From positions 48,899 through 59,383 of the forward strand of contig DUJH01000049.1 in assembly GCA_013329905.1 (NCBI GenBank): 10,485 nucleotides of DNA. The letters are read 5' to 3'. Under the pieces are notes generated by a model. It did no database searches. It was not told the DNA's origin and saw only the letters and a list, made by a program, of their open reading frames with translations. The stretch is from Candidatus Thalassarchaeaceae archaeon (lineage in GTDB: Archaea; Thermoplasmatota; Poseidoniia; Poseidoniales; Thalassarchaeaceae). This document shows, in pieces, positions 1 to 6,816 of this stretch (the stretch's first letter is position 1; each line of letters begins with the position of its first letter). The translations under genes and the position numbers were made by a program.

Positions 1-417
1 GGCATCATGCACCATGTCTCATGGGACGGCGGCGAGACTTGGGATTTGCAGGAATACAATCTGTCTGGAACAGCTAGTGAACTTGAGGAATGGGAGTGGC
101 ATTCGAGTGGTGTCCATGACCTCCTCGTCGTCAATATCCGCTATCAGAGTGCAGAGGGGCCTGATGTGGATATTGCATGGCATGTCCGGGATTATTCTGA
201 GTCTCTAGAGCCGGACATGAAGACCTACCTTGGGCAGGGAGATCTCGATTCCACTTCAGGTGCTGGCAATGATATTCGCTTCGATTTCGCCAGTATGGGG
301 ATCCTGCCTGATGGTGGATCATTGATCGCTTACATGGACTCGACCGACCCCGACCCTCTGTTTGGGGTGGAGCTGCTGCTGCCAGTCGAGTATGGGCCAC
401 ATATTCCAGAGATGTGA
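1..417 (+). CDS. C-terminal part of an Asp-box (BNR/sialidase-like repeat) protein, 5' truncated
   Basis: The reading frame is open from the first base and ends with TGA at 415-417, so only the last 138 residues are present and the start lies outside the window. Near the beginning is SWDGGETW, an Asp-box (S-x-D-x-G-x-T-W) as found in BNR repeats of sialidases, photosystem assembly factors and many surface beta-propellers. The rest is acidic and rich in Asp, Glu, Gly and Ser, with no membrane segment or anchor at the C-terminus. This composition suits an exported or surface protein. One Asp-box does not establish a substrate or sialidase activity. The gene converges on ileS with 25 nt between the two stop codons, and I see no clear terminator hairpin there. 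Coding call confident; family only moderately so. Confidence 0.7.
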   Translation, partial: GIMHHVSWDGGETWDLQEYNLSGTASELEEWEWHSSGVHDLLVVNIRYQSAEGPDVDIAWHVRDYSESLEPDMKTYLGQGDLDSTSGAGNDIRFDFASMGILPDGGSLIAYMDSTDPDPLFGVELLLPVEYGPHIPEM

Positions 418-442
418 GGGCGTAGACCGCACCGCGTCAATC

Positions 443-3400
443 TCAGGATTCGACGGTGAAACTCACGCTTACTCCGTCGACTTGGAAGGAATCTCCAGCG
501 GCAGCCCCATCGTTGAGGCTTGCCGCTCCAGCACGCACCTCGGACTGAACATGAGCCCAATCCGCGTCTGCTAACTCGAGACCATCAACCCAAACAGCGA
601 GTGTGATGCTCGCCTCGACATCGAGGTCGAGGTCCTTGCGCTTAGCCTGCACTCTGCGAATTATGTCGCGCGCAAGGCCCTTCGAGAGTAAATCCTCGTC
701 GAGGCTCATATCGAGAACGAGTGAGACATCGCCGACGTTTTCGTCAGAAATCGTCGAGGCAGCGAAGCCATCTTTCTCGATGCGGCGGATCTCAATATCG
801 TCCATTGTAATGTCATAGCCTTCGAGGATGCAGATTCCCGCATCGATCTCTAACAATAGGTTGTCAGGGTCAGCCTCGCCCAGCAAAGCAATCACTGCTG
901 GCAAATCCTGCCGGCACTTCTTGCCCAGCGCCTTACGATTAGGCTCGACAACCATACGCTGGAAGCGCTCGAGGTCATCCTCAGTAGTCAGCGACTCGAC
1001 ATTCAACTCCTCCGCCAGCAAATCGTGGAAGCGGCCGATATCTGGCCCGCCAACAATCCAGCCAGCCCGGCAAGGCAAGCGCTGTCGACGATCAGCATCG
1101 ACACGAACGCGTCGCCCAGTCTCTGCCAGTGCGCGCACTAGCCCCATCTCTTGCTCAAGTGCCCAATCTTGCGGCGGTAAGTTCGACTCAATAAGACTCG
1201 AGCCGACCGGCCAATCAGCCAAATGAACCGAAACACCGGTCAAGTCTCGGTGAATCTGGTCTGGCATAAACGGAGCCACCGGCGCCATCAATCGGCAAAC
1301 CGTCAGCAACACTTCGTGCAAGGTGTGCTGACACGCTCGCTTGTCCAAAGAATCAGCTTCATCCCAAAGGCGGCGGCGGCTGCGGCGCACATACCAATTC
1401 GAGAGGTCATTCACAACAAATGCCTCGAGTTCGCGTCCAGCCTTGTGGAAATCCCAATCAACAAATTGGTCTTGATATGAGTTGGCGACCGTGTGTAATC
1501 TGGAGAGAATCCAACGGTCGAGCGGACTGCGGTCCGCAACTGCCACAAAGCCGTCCGCATCATCCGCATCAAAGTCATCGAGTGCGGCGTAGTCTGCGTG
1601 AAAGCGGTGGACATTCCACAGGGTGAGGAACATCTTGGCGTAGGACTCTCGAACTCCATTAGCATCGAAATTTGTCGGTGACCATGGCGCGCTCTGCGTC
1701 ATCATGTACCAGCGAATAGAATCCGAACCTTCCTTGTTGAAGTGGTCCCAAGGATTCACCACATTCCCGCGCGACTTCGACATCTTCTTGCCGTCCTTAT
1801 CGAGGATGTGTCCGAGTGACAGGCAACGACGGTAGCAGATGCTGTCGAATACCGTCGTTGAGACCGCCATTAGTGAGTAGAACCAACCGCGTGTTTGGTC
1901 GACGGCCTCGCAGATGTAATCGACTGGGAATGCGCCGTCGAATTTGTCTTGATTCTCGAATGGATAATGCCACTGAGCGAAGGAAGCGCAGCCCGAATCG
2001 AACCAGCAATCCATGACGTAGGGCTCGCGCACCATCTTGCCAGAGCAATTGCTCGTTGGACAATTGAGCTTGACCTCGTCTACGTATGGTCGATGCAGCT
2101 CGGGCGGCATCGGCGAGTCAGAGGTCTTCATTTCCTCCATCTCAGCGATGCTGCCGATGCAGTGCTCAGTCCCGCAATCAGGGCAAATCCAAACTGGAAT
2201 CGGTGTGCCCCAATATCGCTCGCGGCTGATTGCCCAATCCTTGATGTTGGACAGCCACTCTCCCATACGCTTCTCACCAGTCCAATCCGGAGCCCATTCG
2301 ACCTCCGAATTGTATTGCATGATTTGCTCCTTGACGGCAGTCATGCGCACGAACCAGCTATCCATGGCGTAGTACAACAATGGGTGATCAGTACGCCAGC
2401 AATGTGGGTAATCGTGAGTATAAATGTGCTCGCGGTACAGCGAATTCTCGCTCTCGAGTAAATTGATAATGTCGTCGTCGCAGTCCTTCACATATCGGCC
2501 ATCAAGCTGCCCATGAGTGCCTGCGACGAAGCACCCATCCATTCCGACGGTATGCTGAGCGGGGAATCCTTCTTTCATTCCCAAATTGTAGTCATCCTCA
2601 CCATACATCACGGCTGTATGGACAACTCCAGTACCGTCACTTGTTGTGACGAAATCAGCGCCTACGATGGTCCAGGCTGCAGGGTGCTCGGAGCCATCGA
2701 TGGCGCCGGGGAAAAGAGAGTTGTACGAGCGACCGACGAGGTCAGAGCCAGGGAATTCATCGATCACTTCGATATGATGGCGAAGAACTGTGCCCATCAG
2801 ATCCTTAGCGAGAATCAACTCCTCGCCAACAGGTGCGCCGCCACGACCTTCCCAAGATTCCGAAGGCGGTGTACTGACTCTAACTCGAACATATGTCACA
2901 TCGGGTCCAACGGCAAGTCCGACATTACCAGGCAGTGTCCAAGGAGTGGTTGTCCAAGCGAGCACGGAAGCATCTTCATCTGCGAGCTTGAATTTGATGA
3001 AAACGGCAGGCTCAGCGACCTCTTTGTAACCCTGAGCCACTTCATGTGTCGAGTAACTGGTTCCAGTCTGTGGGCAAAAGGGTAGAACTTTGTGACCACG
3101 AAATAGCAATCCTTTGTCGAACATTTGTTTGAGTGACCACCAAGCGGATTCGATGTAATCGTCGTGTAGTGTGACGTAAGGGTCGTCCATATCGACCCAG
3201 AATCCCATGCGTTCGGTCATTTCACGCCATGCTTCTTCGTAGGTCCAGACGCTCTCCTTGCACTTTTGGTTGAAGGCCTCCATTCCGTAGGCTTCGATGG
3301 CTTCATTACTCATCAGGTCCAACTGCTTCTGCACCTCAATCTCTACCGGCAAACCATGGGTGTCCCACCCCGCCTTACGCTCCACAATGTGACCTTCCAT

Positions 3401-3625
3401 CGTTTTCCAACGGCAGACCATGTCCTTGAATAGACGAGAAATCACGTGGTGAATTCCCGGTTTGCCGTTCGCAGTAGGTGGCCCCTCGAGGAAAGTGAAG
3501 GGGGATGCACCGTCGCGGCGCGCCTCAATGCTCTGGGCGAATGTCTTCTCATCGCTCCAAGCCTGCATCAGGGCCGTCTCGAGGGCGACCGGATCGAGTT
3601 CGCCGGCTGGCTTCGGTACTACCAT
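443..3625 (-). CDS. ileS: Isoleucyl-tRNA synthetase, type 2, with swapped GxHH signature
   Basis: Charges tRNA-Ile with isoleucine in the cytoplasm. About 1060 residues from the chosen ATG, normal for IleRS. Visible in order: class I signature region GPPTANGKPGIHHV (GIHH at residues 57-60), the downstream AGWDTHGLPVEIEV block, the CP1 editing domain with WTTTPWTLPGN (about 220-230) and GTGVVH...YGEDDY, the ISRERYWGTPIPVW block (about 465-480), Cys pairs (CPDC, CPTSNC), WFDSG (about 538), KMSKS at 614-618, then the helical anticodon-binding region. The signature is reversed relative to the usual HxGH, while KMSKS and the editing motifs are intact. The frame stays open upstream to 3802, adding 59 Arg/Pro-rich residues; I reject this because family similarity begins just after the ATG at 3625 and the extension covers hairpins and the divergent gene's start. 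The synthetase call is near certain; the start is less so. Confidence 0.96.
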   Translation of the reverse strand: MVVPKPAGELDPVALETALMQAWSDEKTFAQSIEARRDGASPFTFLEGPPTANGKPGIHHVISRLFKDMVCRWKTMEGHIVERKAGWDTHGLPVEIEVQKQLDLMSNEAIEAYGMEAFNQKCKESVWTYEEAWREMTERMGFWVDMDDPYVTLHDDYIESAWWSLKQMFDKGLLFRGHKVLPFCPQTGTSYSTHEVAQGYKEVAEPAVFIKFKLADEDASVLAWTTTPWTLPGNVGLAVGPDVTYVRVRVSTPPSESWEGRGGAPVGEELILAKDLMGTVLRHHIEVIDEFPGSDLVGRSYNSLFPGAIDGSEHPAAWTIVGADFVTTSDGTGVVHTAVMYGEDDYNLGMKEGFPAQHTVGMDGCFVAGTHGQLDGRYVKDCDDDIINLLESENSLYREHIYTHDYPHCWRTDHPLLYYAMDSWFVRMTAVKEQIMQYNSEVEWAPDWTGEKRMGEWLSNIKDWAISRERYWGTPIPVWICPDCGTEHCIGSIAEMEEMKTSDSPMPPELHRPYVDEVKLNCPTSNCSGKMVREPYVMDCWFDSGCASFAQWHYPFENQDKFDGAFPVDYICEAVDQTRGWFYSLMAVSTTVFDSICYRRCLSLGHILDKDGKKMSKSRGNVVNPWDHFNKEGSDSIRWYMMTQSAPWSPTNFDANGVRESYAKMFLTLWNVHRFHADYAALDDFDADDADGFVAVADRSPLDRWILSRLHTVANSYQDQFVDWDFHKAGRELEAFVVNDLSNWYVRRSRRRLWDEADSLDKRACQHTLHEVLLTVCRLMAPVAPFMPDQIHRDLTGVSVHLADWPVGSSLIESNLPPQDWALEQEMGLVRALAETGRRVRVDADRRQRLPCRAGWIVGGPDIGRFHDLLAEELNVESLTTEDDLERFQRMVVEPNRKALGKKCRQDLPAVIALLGEADPDNLLLEIDAGICILEGYDITMDDIEIRRIEKDGFAASTISDENVGDVSLVLDMSLDEDLLSKGLARDIIRRVQAKRKDLDLDVEASITLAVWVDGLELADADWAHVQSEVRAGAASLNDGAAAGDSFQVDGVSVSFTVES

Positions 3626-3785
3626 CGGGCGGGCGACCTGCGGTCGCGTCTTGAAGTTGAGGGGGTCGCCCAAAGGGCGTTTAGGGAGATTCGGGGGTCT
3701 TTGGTTCTGTGACGGGCGTCTTCGAGGCGAGCGCTGCCACCGTTGCTTGGAAGGGTTCAAAGGCGGGCGATGCGGGGTTCTAACC
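3626..3785. promoter_or_regulatory. Divergent ileS / HMA-DUF4396 intergenic region with mutually exclusive hairpins
   Basis: A 160-bp GC-rich gap between divergent start codons. Read on the minus strand as an ileS leader, it holds three inverted repeats. CGCCC-TTT-GGGCG lies at 3679-3667 (hairpin A). GCGACC-GCA-GGTCGC lies at 3647-3633 (hairpin B), ending 7 nt before the ileS ATG. GGGCGACC at 3671-3664 can pair with GGTCGCCC at 3638-3631 (hairpin C). C uses one arm of A and one arm of B, so A plus B and C exclude each other. The only Shine-Dalgarno-like AGGT (3639-3636) is partly inside the right arm of B. On the plus strand a weak TTCAAA at 3756-3761 sits about 28 nt before the GTG at 3786 and might be a poor TATA box. 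The pairings are visible; a regulatory role is inference. Confidence 0.35.
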
Positions 3786-4427
3786 GTGTCTGAGACGGTC
3801 ACGCTTGATGTTGGCGGGATGACTTGCGATGGCTGCGCAGGGCGTGTCCGTGATGCGCTTGAGGGTGTGGCTGGAGTTGCTTCCGCAGAGGTATCGCACG
3901 AGACCGGTTTTGCTATCGTTTCACACTCAGGTGTATCACGAGATTTGATGACCGGAGCGGTTCGGACAATTGGCTACACGGTCGATGGTCAGGCCGAGGA
4001 TTATCACTGGGGTGACCGAAGTGTCTGGAAACAGAGTGCACACAACACGAAATGGTGTCTCATCGGCTGTTCAATTGGCGACTTTGGTACTATTGCTGCG
4101 TTCCAATTTGTATTCACGGATTCGGGGTGGAGTCCAATGAGCATCATGATCTTAGCAATAATCAATGGATTATTGACTTCAATTGCTCTTGAAACTGCAA
4201 TTTTATCCAAGCAAATGGGATTATTTGAAGGATTTAAAGTAGCAATCGGCATGTCATTTATCTCTATGATTGCCATGGAATCTGCTATGAATATTACAGA
4301 TTATTTGATGACTGGTGGAGCCATGTTAACTTGGTGGGTAGTCCCAATCATGCTTATTGTTGGATTTATTACTCCGTGGCCATACAATTACTGGCGCTTG
4401 AAGAAATATGGAATGGCTTGCCACTGA
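3786..4427 (+). CDS. HMA metal-binding domain fused to DUF4396 membrane domain
   Basis: 213 residues from GTG. Residues about 4-68 form a heavy-metal-associated (HMA) domain with the metal loop GMTCDGC (Cys14, Cys17), the fold of copper chaperones and the N-termini of P1B ATPases. From residue 86 on it matches what I know of DUF4396: HNTKWCLIGCSIGDFG, then about four hydrophobic segments (roughly 90-110, 116-138, 152-172, 180-198), and the typical tail PWPYNYWRLKKYGMACH. Cys91, Cys95, Cys212 and His213 could bind metal at the membrane. No biochemical function is established for DUF4396; a role in copper or other soft-metal handling is inferred from the fusion. The GTG is chosen because the HMA domain starts there; the frame is open back to 3462 but is antisense to ileS. 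GC content falls sharply inside the gene, from about 63% near 3850 to about 33% near 4200. It lies 13 nt before nadE. Confidence 0.85.
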   Translation: MSETVTLDVGGMTCDGCAGRVRDALEGVAGVASAEVSHETGFAIVSHSGVSRDLMTGAVRTIGYTVDGQAEDYHWGDRSVWKQSAHNTKWCLIGCSIGDFGTIAAFQFVFTDSGWSPMSIMILAIINGLLTSIALETAILSKQMGLFEGFKVAIGMSFISMIAMESAMNITDYLMTGGAMLTWWVVPIMLIVGFITPWPYNYWRLKKYGMACH

Positions 4428-4432
4428 AGGAG
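4427..4432 (+). promoter_or_regulatory. Ribosome binding site that fixes the nadE start
   Basis: AAGGAG starts at the last base of the upstream stop codon and is followed by 8 nt and then GTG at 4441. This spacing supports GTG 4441 over the in-frame ATG at 4408, which lies inside the upstream gene and has no comparable site. It suggests translational coupling of nadE to the HMA-DUF4396 gene. Confidence 0.7.
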
Positions 4433-4440
4433 TTTTGATC

Positions 4441-5217
4441 GTGGAAGATATGTTTGGTCTCGCTGACGAGATTACTGCATGGATTGGTGATTATGCTCGC
4501 AGCAACGGTATCGCCACGCTTGTAATCGGCGTTTCTGGTGGTGTCGATTCTGCTGTAACATCGACACTTTCTGCTCGAACTGGACTTCCTACGATTGTAC
4601 TCAATATGCCAATTCACCAAGATCCCGAACAATATGAATTGGCGAATCAACACATTTCTTGGCTTGAATCAAATTTTGAGAATATTGATTCACGATATTC
4701 ACCCTTCGATCTCACAAAAGTATTCGATGCATTTTCCATTGAACTCGGAGAATATTGTTCAAACCTTACCCTAGCAAATGCCAAGGCTAGACTTAGGATG
4801 ACTACTTTGTACCATTTCGCAGGTTTGAGAAATGGTATTGTTGTAGGTACAGGAAATAAGGTTGAAGACTTCGGAGTGGGCTTTTTCACAAAATACGGAG
4901 ATGGCGGCGTTGATATTTCTCCTATTGCCGATCTAATGAAATCCGAAGTTTACGCAATTGCAGAATCACTCGGTATCATTCAGGAAATTCAAGATGCTGC
5001 ACCTACAGATGGCCTCTGGGACGATGGACGCACAGATGAGGACCAGATGGGTGCGACTTACGATGAGTTGGAGTGGGCAATGGAGCACGAGGCGAACCCG
5101 TCGGGCGAGACTCTGAGTGAGCGGCAGCGAACTGTACTTGCAATCTTTCGCTCATTCAATACTTCCAATGCTCACAAGATGAATCCAATTCCTATCTTCA
5201 AGCGGCAGGACTCCTGA
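4441..5217 (+). CDS. nadE: NH3-dependent NAD(+) synthetase
   Basis: Last step of NAD synthesis: amidates deamido-NAD with ammonia and ATP in the cytoplasm. 258 residues, the usual size for the glutaminase-free form. SGGVDSA at residues 32-38 is the PP-loop ATP-binding motif. Downstream lie GTGNKVEDFGVGFFTKYGDG, then VDISPIADLMKSEVYAIA, PTDGLWDDGRTDEDQMGATYDELE and a C-terminal HKMNPIP, all in family order and intact. There is no N-terminal nitrilase domain, so it depends on free ammonia or a separate amidotransferase. The combination NKVEDFGVGF with PTDGLW..RTDEDQ reminds me of Bacteroidota NadE proteins, an impression from memory. Most of the gene is AT-rich (about 33-45% GC to roughly 4980), while the last 200 nt are about 55-60%. 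A second possible start is ATG 4450. It is followed by the RNA methyltransferase gene, whose ribosome binding site overlaps this stop. Confidence 0.93.
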   Translation: MEDMFGLADEITAWIGDYARSNGIATLVIGVSGGVDSAVTSTLSARTGLPTIVLNMPIHQDPEQYELANQHISWLESNFENIDSRYSPFDLTKVFDAFSIELGEYCSNLTLANAKARLRMTTLYHFAGLRNGIVVGTGNKVEDFGVGFFTKYGDGGVDISPIADLMKSEVYAIAESLGIIQEIQDAAPTDGLWDDGRTDEDQMGATYDELEWAMEHEANPSGETLSERQRTVLAIFRSFNTSNAHKMNPIPIFKRQDS

Positions 5218-5222
5218 GGTGA
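5216..5222 (+). promoter_or_regulatory. Ribosome binding site overlapping the nadE stop
   Basis: GAGGTGA starts in the nadE TGA (5215-5217) and is a near-perfect complement of the archaeal 16S 3' end. ATG 5228 follows after 5 nt and ATG 5234 after 11 nt. The GTG at 5219 lies inside the site, so it is unlikely to be the start. Confidence 0.7.
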
Positions 5223-5227
5223 GTTGC

Positions 5228-5947
5228 ATGTCGATGCAGCGCTGCGGACTGGATGAGGTTCGCGCTGCACTTAATTCAGGGGAATCTATCTCGCTGATTT
5301 TGGTCAATCGCGAGCATGACTCTGAAGAGGTTGGCGGACTTGTCTCGGCAGCTGAAGAGGCCGGTATCCGAGTCATCAAAGGATCAGAAAATGATCTATG
5401 GCGAATGGCTCGAGAAAATTCAGAAGAAGCGCCCGAAATTCTTGCTCTTGTTGGGCGAGATCCAGCCGCATCATTAGACGAAGTAATAGCGGCTGGAGGT
5501 TTGATTTGGCTACTCGACGGGGCGAAGTATCCTGTCAATATCGGCTTCTGCATCCGCACCGCTGAAGTCTCAGGAGCAGCTGCTGTTGTGGTGGTCGGAG
5601 AACTAAACAATTCTGAGCGAAGCGCGGCCAAGCGCGCTTCGATGAAAGCACACAGATTCATCCCAGTATTCTGGCAATCCTCGAGCGAGTCAATACTTAC
5701 AGCCAAGTCCGCAGGATACCGAATTATTGCCCTAGAAGACATTGGCGACAAGGCACCATGGGATGTTGATATTACAGGCCCAGTCCTCCTAATCGTTGGG
5801 GGTGAGCGCGCAGGAATCAGTGAGGAAGCTATCGCGCTTGCTGACGAAATCATTCGTATTCCAATGAGCGGTTTTGTCCCTTCATTCAATCTGCAAGCAC
5901 CACTCAGCGCAGTAGCAATCGAAGCCCAGCGCCAGCGTTCCCAGTGA
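5228..5947 (+). CDS. SpoU/TrmH-family (SPOUT) RNA methyltransferase
   Basis: A probable 2'-O-ribose methyltransferase of rRNA or tRNA using S-adenosylmethionine. 239 residues: an N-terminal part of about 85 residues that looks like the SpoU substrate-binding domain, then the knotted SPOUT domain. Motif 1 is NIGFCIRTAEVSGA (104-117, with the expected Asn and Arg), motif 2 GPVLLIVGGERAGIS (184-198), and motif 3 IPMSGFVPSFNLQAPLSAVA (211 onward, with the Ser-Phe-Asn core). These three blocks form the AdoMet-binding knot and make the family call secure. The target nucleotide cannot be read from sequence; RlmB-, TrmH- and TsnR-like enzymes share these motifs. Third gene in a run with the HMA-DUF4396 gene and nadE, probably co-transcribed. 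ATG 5228 is chosen by spacing to GAGGTGA; ATG 5234 is possible. Confidence 0.88.
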   Translation: MSMQRCGLDEVRAALNSGESISLILVNREHDSEEVGGLVSAAEEAGIRVIKGSENDLWRMARENSEEAPEILALVGRDPAASLDEVIAAGGLIWLLDGAKYPVNIGFCIRTAEVSGAAAVVVVGELNNSERSAAKRASMKAHRFIPVFWQSSSESILTAKSAGYRIIALEDIGDKAPWDVDITGPVLLIVGGERAGISEEAIALADEIIRIPMSGFVPSFNLQAPLSAVAIEAQRQRSQ

Positions 5948-5952
5948 ATGCT

Positions 5953-5970
5953 ATCTCACGCTTGTGGGAT
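5953..5970 (+). terminator. Possible hairpin terminator between convergent genes
   Basis: ATCTCAC-GCTT-GTGGGAT forms a 7-bp stem with one G-U pair and a 4-nt loop, 5 nt after the methyltransferase stop and just before the ZIP stop. Pairing is better for the plus-strand RNA than for the minus strand, which would have a C-A mismatch. There is no strong T-run after it, only TTCATTTC. Archaeal termination depends mainly on U-tracts, so this is tentative. Confidence 0.35.
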
Positions 5971-5979
5971 CAGTTCATT

Positions 5980-6816
5980 TCAATGAGCGTGTAGGTCGCC
6001 GACGAGGAGAAGAATTACCAGCATCAGCGATACACCGATTAGCACATTCAGCAGTGCTCCGCGACCGGTCTCTGGGTTGTGAATGTCAGGTAAAGTGTCC
6101 ACAGTAGCAACATAAAGAAAGGTGCCTGCCGCGAACAACATCGAGAGTGCGATAATGTGCTCGTCCACACCTTGCAAGGCGTAGAACGAGATCATAATCA
6201 TCACAGGTGTGGCCAGTGAAAACAGCACAACATCTCTGATGGATTCGTTCCTGTTCTCTCTTTCGTGCATTGAGAATACTCCCAGACTGAAAGCAGCAGG
6301 GATCTTATGAATCAATACTGCCATTGCAACCAAGGCGGTGACCGCCTCTGATGTGCCTGCAGCAGCAGACCCAATTGCCAGTCCATCTGCCGCAGAATGC
6401 AGAGACAGACCGAGAACGATTATCCAAGGGGAAGTCCTGTGATGCACGTGCTCGTGCCCATGCTCATCATGGTGGTCATGGTGCTCCTCGTGTATTGCGT
6501 GACCTATACCGGATCCTTCTAGAATCAGCATCATCATGAATCCCGCCAGTATGGCTGCTCCAATCATTAGATTCTCAAGACCCTCATCGTCATGCTCGTC
6601 ATGATCACCAGTGGCCAACTCGAAACCCTCTGGGACAACAACAAGAAGAGCAGAAGCCAACAAAATCCCGGATGCGATACCTGTGATCCTTCTGAGGTTC
6701 TCTGGGTTCTCCTTCAATTTACTGAAAATAGGGAATAAACCTCCGATGAGGGCTAAAACGAGAGTTAGTCCTGCTAGTTCGATTGGAGGACCTACTGCGA
6801 CCATATCGCCGCCCAT
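5980..6816 (-). CDS. ZIP-family metal transporter, SLC39A9 (ZIP9)-like
   Basis: A membrane transporter expected to bring divalent metal (typically zinc, also iron or manganese in this family) into the cytoplasm. 278 residues from ATG 6816, with eight hydrophobic segments at about 11-31, 43-63, 82-100, 130-150, 158-180, 198-215, 220-240 and 254-273. Metal-site motifs are HSAADGLAIG (140-149, TM4) and HKIPAAFSLG (170-179, TM5). A His-rich loop (106-126, with HEEHHDHHDEHGHEHVHH) lies before TM4, as is common in ZIPs. HKxPAAF, MLFAAGTFLYVATV (226-239), VVVPEG (59-64) and a His-x-His C-terminus closely resemble human SLC39A9 as I remember it, rather than GufA or ZupT. ATG 6804 (residue 5) is an alternative start: it lies about 27 nt from the TATA centre, as expected for a leaderless transcript. 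Divergent from a NikR-like regulator. Confidence 0.92.
   Translation of the reverse strand: MGGDMVAVGPPIELAGLTLVLALIGGLFPIFSKLKENPENLRRITGIASGILLASALLVVVPEGFELATGDHDEHDDEGLENLMIGAAILAGFMMMLILEGSGIGHAIHEEHHDHHDEHGHEHVHHRTSPWIIVLGLSLHSAADGLAIGSAAAGTSEAVTALVAMAVLIHKIPAAFSLGVFSMHERENRNESIRDVVLFSLATPVMIMISFYALQGVDEHIIALSMLFAAGTFLYVATVDTLPDIHNPETGRGALLNVLIGVSLMLVILLLVGDLHAH

Noticed and set aside
2820..2890. Imperfect palindrome matching a Pro/Gly-rich insert (about residues 247-265) in the IleRS editing domain, suspected small mobile element
   Set aside because: Only two separate 5-bp arm pairs (CCGCC/GGCGG and CCTTC/GAAGG) with unequal spacing, no direct repeats at the ends and no second copy in the window; an ordinary loop insertion explains it.
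1895..3085. Two plus-strand open frames of 188 and 190 codons antisense to ileS
   Set aside because: They lie fully inside the well-supported ileS gene, show no family motifs, and read as mirror frames of a high-GC coding region.
3462..3785. Upstream extension of the HMA-DUF4396 reading frame
   Set aside because: It would run antisense through the 5' end of ileS; the HMA domain begins right after GTG 3786.
3626..3802. N-terminal 59-residue extension of IleRS (start at 3802)
   Set aside because: Arg/Pro-rich, unlike the family N-terminus, reaches across the start codon of the divergent gene, and covers likely leader hairpins. ATG 3625 gives a normal IleRS length.
4408..4440. ATG 4408 as the nadE start
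   Set aside because: Overlaps the upstream gene and lacks a ribosome binding site, whereas GTG 4441 has AAGGAG at 8 nt.
5152..5889. 245-codon minus-strand open frame over the SpoU methyltransferase gene
   Set aside because: Ser/Ala/Pro-rich shadow frame without domains; the plus-strand gene has three clear SPOUT motifs and a good ribosome binding site.
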